Positions 59,280 to 64,000 of a DNA stretch of 64,000 nucleotides are shown in pieces (position 1 is the stretch's first letter; each line of letters starts with the position of its first letter). Made by a program: the position numbers and the translations under genes. The notes beneath the pieces were generated by a model that did no database searches, was not told where the DNA came from, and was given only the letters and a program-made list of their open reading frames with translations. Source of the DNA: Cryptomeria japonica (Eukaryota > Streptophyta > Pinopsida > Cupressales > Cupressaceae). The stretch covers positions 438,305,230 through 438,369,229 of the forward strand of contig NC_081407.1 in the NCBI RefSeq assembly GCF_030272615.1, read 5' to 3'.

Positions 59280-60425
59280 GGGAGGTCTTGGCATAAGGAA
59301 GAGGGTAATATTTCTCCTTGGGAGGATGAGAAATATCAGATCTAGCAACATGAGCAAAGATCTTCCCATTACTAGTAGAAAAAGGTCTAGGAGGGTTGAT
59401 CCCAACACTCACAATAGCAGAACCACCATCATTAGTAGCAGTTGCTGACCCACCCACAATCAAGGGAGCATGTGAAGGATAGGGTGAGGGAGACACACAA
59501 TTGGATAGAGAAAATCCAAACTCCAATAAAAATGAGCTGCTAAGGTAGTCATGACAAATGCGAGAAGAGAAAAGGCATGCATGACATCTCCAACCTAGTT
59601 CAATATTGTTGTTAGAGGAGTCTCAGTTTTAAATATCATAGGAGTGAGAGTAGTCATTTTGAAAATCTCCTAAAAAGTATGAATAACATTGATGTTACCA
59701 TGCCCTATTTTATTGATTGATGAACACTTAGGCTTCTCTTTCTTCAATGATTCCCCTTGAGAGGGAGATGATTTAGATTATTTATGTATATTTTTATTTT
59801 TCTTCTTTTGATTCTTTCTATACCTTAGGATCACTTGTCACCAATGCTTGATGTTTAGAAAACTTGATGATACCCATTTGAATTAACTTTTCTTCTTCTT
59901 GGATTGAAATATTTATAAATTCATCAAAATTATGATCAACATGTGTTACTCCCATATAAATCCAATGTGTATGAAAGCTTGAAATAAATACTAAATACTC
60001 AAGACCAAGATTCCATAACACATTAAGAATATGTTGTAAATCCTTTCTTTCAATATTTCAATCCTTTATATGCATTCTTAGTTGTTTAATATTCGAGATA
60101 GAGTCTTGGATGTAGCCAAAATATTTAGGAGGAAGATTCATCAAATCATTATGAATTTGATATCCTCTAATCTTATCATATTTACCGTGTAATTGTTTTC
60201 AAAGTCTTCCAAGCCTTCATAGGTGTTTTTCATAAATAAATATGAAATTGTATTTATAAAAATAGACTAATGAACTTATACATCCAATTGTTTTCTAATG
60301 ATTGATCTCCCATATTGCCTTTTCATTAGCATCAATAGGTTTAGGAATACATTCTTTTAGATAACCCAAATAACCCTTTCCCATGATAATAGTTCCATAT
60401 TGGGTTTCTCCATGAAGCATATTTA
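59280..60425 (-). pseudogene. Copia-type gag fragment
   Basis: In minus sense the segment 60425-59810 reads as a decayed copia gag: Ile-Trp-Glu-Ile-Asn-His near 60310, Leu-Pro-Pro-Lys-Tyr near 60130, and the open run Leu-Glu-Tyr-Leu-Val-Phe-Ile-Ser-Ser-Phe...Phe-Asp-Glu-Phe-Ile (60021-59818) that resembles the UBN2 C-half. The 59526-59280 frame continues as a Pro/Ser-rich tail. It is cut on both sides: by the LTR of E (59279) and by the LINE (about 60425). Not closely related to the gags of A, B or E. Confidence 0.5.
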
Positions 60426-63400
60426 TATAGATTTAGGAATTCAATTTAAGATATCCGCAATTCCAAGAGGGTGCTTCTGGAGGCATTGCTACCATCTGGA
60501 ATCTTAACACTGTTAAAGGCCAGGTCATTATTCAGGAAGGTAATTTTTCTTGTATTAAATTTGAGCATCTTAAAGATGGTTTTTCATGGGTTCTCACAAA
60601 CATTTATGCTCCTAATACCTTAAAGGCTAGAAACTCTTTTTGGAAAAGGATAAAACAGGCTAGGGAAAGTTTCAAAAATCTAAGTTGGATGGTTATGGGG
60701 GATTTCAATATGCCTTTAAAAGAGGAGGAAAAATTTGGAGGCAGCCCGCCTCAGCTGGAAAGTAGAATGTCTCTCATGGATTTTATTAATTCTCTAGCTC
60801 TTAATGAATTGGAGATACAGGGTTGTAATTTCACATGGACAAATAGAAGAAATGGTAATGACCTTATTCAAGTGCGCCTTGACCGAACTCTTATTTCTGA
60901 TGATTGGTATAGTCAGTATTTTTGTTCTTTATCTGCACATACTCGGGTTGGTTCCGATCACTTTCCAATTACTTTTAATGCTGATTTGATCAATAGAAGA
61001 AAAAACTATCCCTTTAGATTTGAAAAAATGTGGACTCTTCACCCTGATATTAAAAAGTATATTAAAAAATGGTGGAGTATCCAAGTTGAGGGAACGACAA
61101 AGTTCAAAGTGGTTAAGAAGCTCAAAAGTGTGAAGGACAACATCCAAATCTGGAATAAGAACAACTTTGGGAATATATTTGAGGCTAAGAGTAAAATTCA
61201 GGAAAACTTAAAAGAGATACAAGACCAGATCCAGAAGGATGGTTTTAGTATTGTTTCTATTGCTGAGGAGAATGAGATTCTTAAGAATTACCATGATATT
61301 ATTACTAAAGAGGAAATGTTCTGGAAGCAGAGATCGAGATGCAAATGGCTCAAGGAAGGAGACAGGAATACAAGATTCTTCCATATGTCAACTATCAAAC
61401 ATAAAGCTACCAACAGGTTGAACAAGTTAGTTGTGGATAGTGGGGAGTTGGTCAAGGAAGATGCAATAAGGAATGAAGCTAAGAGGTATTTCTCAGACCT
61501 CCTTTCGAGGGATCAAAGTCTAGATGCTGAAGCTCAGTCCTCTTTTCTTTAGAACATTCCTCGTCTCATTGATGCCCAAAATAATGTTTTTCTCTCTTCC
61601 ATTCCTTCAACCTTAGAAATTAAAAATGTTGTTTTCTCCTTTGATGGAAACAAAGCTCTTTGTCCTGACGGCTTCCCAATGCTCTTTTTTCAAGAGTTCT
61701 GGGACATTATCAGGACTGATGTTTCTAATGGGGTTAAGGAATTCTTTGGGGCTAGAAAACTCTTGAAGGAAATAAATGGTACTTTTATTGCTCTTATCCC
61801 CAAGATTCAAGGTGCTAATTCTCTGGACAAGTTCAGACCTATTAGCCTCTGCAATTCCTTTTACAAGATCATATCTAAGGTCCTGACCTCTAGACTCTTG
61901 TCTATTCTCCTAGCTTTTATTAAACACCAGAAGAATGGGTTTGTTCCTGGAAGACAAATTCTCGATTCCATTATTACTGTTCATGAGAATATTCACTCTC
62001 TTGTTAAAGTGAAGAAGTAGGGTCTCATTCTTAAGCTAGATCTCTCCAAAGCCTATGATAGGGTGGATTGGTCTCTTCTACAGAAAGTCCTTACTGCTTT
62101 TGGGTTTGCCCCAAGAATTGTGGATCTTTCATCCCAACTTACCACTACTCTGTCCTTTGCTGTTCTTGTCAATGGTTCTCCTTCAACCTTTTTCCAAGCT
62201 TTGAGAGGTCTTAGGAAAGGAGATCCTATCTCCCCCATCCTATTCATTATTATGGCAGAATGCTTTGGACGGACCATGGAAAATTTGGTGCAGATAGGAT
62301 CCTTTAAGGGTCTCCAACCTTCTTCTGCTAACCTTATTTGTTCACACCAGCAGTTTGTTGATGATACAATATTTATGGGGGATTCAAGCATCTCAGAAGA
62401 TAAAGTTCTAAAGAATACCTTGTGTAAATATGCTTCTGCAATGGGGCAGCTTATTAACTGGGCCAAAAGTGATGTCTTTTTCATTAACACTCCAGAGAGA
62501 AGACAACAAAGGATCAGCAGAATTTTGGAGTGTAAGATTGCTGACCTTCCTACTACCTACCTTGGTCTCCCCATGGGGATTACCCCTCCTGACTCCTATT
62601 GGAGTTCGCTGGTTGATAAATTTCACAAAAAACTTGTAGGTTGGAAAGGGGATCTCTTAAGTCAAGCTGGTAAGCTCCTTCTTCTTAAGGCTACTCTTCA
62701 AAGTATCCCCATTTATGCTCTTAGCTTATTCAGAATTCCAGTCAAGTATGTTGAAGCTATTGAGAAAATTCAAAGAAGATTCCTATGGTCTGGGGTGGAG
62801 GAAAAGCAAAGAATGTCCTTGGTGGCATGGGATCAGGTCTGCAAGCCAAAAAGCAAAGGTGGTCTGGGGCTTAGGAGGATTCGCACTTTAAATGAAGCTC
62901 TCTTGTCAAAACAAGTTTGGAGATGGTTTAACTCTGATTCTGAATGGTGAAAAATTTGGAGAAGTAAGTATTCTCTTCTGTCCTCTTCTCTATCTTCTTT
63001 TCTTAATTCGGATCTTAGTATAAATGGATCTCATATCTGGAACCATGTTTCTAAATGTAAAGAGGTGTTTGCTAAAGGTGTGACATGGAAACTTGGAAAT
63101 GGTAGAAAAGTGAGATTCTGGGAGGATCCCTAGCTTTTTGACAAACCCCTAATGGATTTCTATGAGTGGGCTTCCCATGCCCCCTCTTGTATTGACTCTT
63201 TTGGTACCTTAGTGGTAGATTACTGGGATGGGAGCAACTGGCAGAACATTGATAGTATTCATCTCAGCCTCTCCAAGCTCAAAACCCAACTGTCTGCTAT
63301 CTGGCTGAATAAGGAAGAGGATTCCCTGATCTGGAGATATAACCCCAAAGGTACCTTTATTGTATCTTTGATGTATTGTATCCTCTCCCCCTCCCCTCTT

Positions 63401-64000
63401 GTGAATCCTTTCTGGTCTAAAGCTTGGTTAAAAGGGCTAACTCCTAAAATCAATATGTTCTTCTGGACTATTCTCCAGAATAAGATCCTTACTGTTGACA
63501 ACCTTAAATGCAGAGGTTTTGCCCTTCCAAATAGGTGTGTGTTGTGCTTTCAAGAGGAAGAGTCAGTGGACCATCTTGCCCTCCACTGTTCTTTCTCAAC
63601 CTCTATTTGGGAAAGCTTCCTCAAAAGCTTTAGTCTTGCTTGGGTGTTTCCTAGTAACATCAGAGATTTGTTCTCTTCTTGGCAAATTCATTGGACCAAC
63701 TCTTTTCTGAGGTGTATGTGGCAGCTCTCTCTGCCTCACATTCTATGGGGTCTCTGGAAGGAAAGAAACAACCGAATTTTCAGGGATGTGTCCTTAAATC
63801 AAGACATTGTTTTTCAGAAAATTCAAAGGGCTATTCAGGAAAATATGGGAACTATGGAGGCCTCTTGTTACTCAAACAACTCTTTGGAGTCAAATATCTT
63901 AAGAGCCTAGAATATGAAGATCACTGATGGTCATAATATCAGCCACAATAAAAGGCTTGAAGTTAAATGGCAAACCCCTCCCCATGGTTGGCTTAAAATC
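60425..64000 (+). mobile_element. L1-type LINE, ORF2 region, runs off the window
   Basis: 5'-truncated non-LTR element. One reading frame covers endonuclease, reverse transcriptase, zf-RVT and the start of an RNase H segment, with five in-frame stops and no frameshift. The left junction with the gag fragment is near 60425-60445. The 3' end, poly(A) tail and TSD are beyond the window. Confidence 0.88.
60443..64000 (+). pseudogene. LINE ORF2 (endonuclease, RT, zf-RVT, RNase H start)
   Basis: Endonuclease remnant: Gly-Ala-Ser-Gly-Gly-Ile-Ala (60470), Met-Gly-Asp-Phe-Asn-Met-Pro (about 60696), Gly-Ser-Asp-His-Phe-Pro-Ile (about 60951). RT: Arg-Pro-Ile-Ser-Leu-Cys-Asn (61838), Phe-Val-Pro-Gly-Arg-Gln, Leu-Asp-Leu-Ser-Lys-Ala-Tyr-Asp-Arg-Val (62036), Gly-Leu-Arg-Lys-Gly-Asp-Pro-Ile-Ser-Pro, then Phe-Val-Asp-Asp (62354) at the catalytic site. 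The zf-RVT segment has Cys-Val-Leu-Cys...His-Leu-x3-Cys (63535-63590). Trp-Gln-Thr-Pro-Pro-His-Gly-Trp-Leu-Lys at the end starts a plant-L1 RNase H. Stops: 61550, 62018, 62948, 63131, 63908. It would nick target DNA and copy element RNA there. Confidence 0.85.

Overview
This is plant nuclear DNA made almost entirely of transposable elements. I see no intact host gene, no tRNA or rRNA and no CRISPR. The initiator-Met-tRNA primer sites of the copia elements, two Tat-like Ty3/gypsy elements with a second RNase H and a G-patch segment, an L1-type LINE with zf-RVT and RNase H segments, and the many old, stop-ridden insertions all point to a large, repeat-rich seed-plant genome. A gymnosperm is plausible but unproven.

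Layout. 1-1998: 3' end of an unclassified LTR element (LTR 1631-1998). 3400-53880: an old Tat-like gypsy element F (+), cut inside its protease codons at about 4553 and resuming at 49834. In that gap sits a solo-LTR-like element X (4554-49833). X is split by copia element A (-, 5044-48300, TSD TTTAC). A is split three times: by copia B (-, 38557-45835) in its protease, by a second solo-LTR-like element X' (34533-38372, TSD CCTAC) a little downstream, and by non-autonomous element C (-, 7748-32801) in its reverse transcriptase. C is in turn split by gypsy element D (-, 14993-31875, TSD ATTCT) and by a solo LTR of the B family (10962-12450, TSD TTTTT). The nest is five layers deep. Each break was placed by target-site duplications and by reading frames that resume across it. 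Hand-counted LTR differences in sample stretches (A about 10%, B and C about 6%, D about 4%) agree with the order of insertion. Beyond F come copia E (+, 53881-59279, 5' LTR truncated), a minus-strand copia gag fragment (59280-60425) and a LINE (+, 60425 to the window end).

Most notable content. (1) Element C has LTRs, PBS and PPT of copia type but no pol. It carries a gag-like coiled coil with four CCHC knuckles and then a long unknown ORF (about 1,100 residues once the solo LTR is discounted) with its own TATA box. (2) Element D carries, antisense between integrase and 3' LTR, a plant-mobile-domain-like gene with a predicted in-frame GT-AG intron. (3) LTRs of four different copia-type families share an invariant C-rich loop flanked by family-specific but self-complementary stems, a covariation pattern that suggests a selected RNA hairpin. 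(4) B-family LTRs hold a telobox next to a TATA-like box and a downstream array of mini-palindromes.

All coordinates come from reading by eye. LTR and TSD ends should be good to a few bases; domain limits are approximate.
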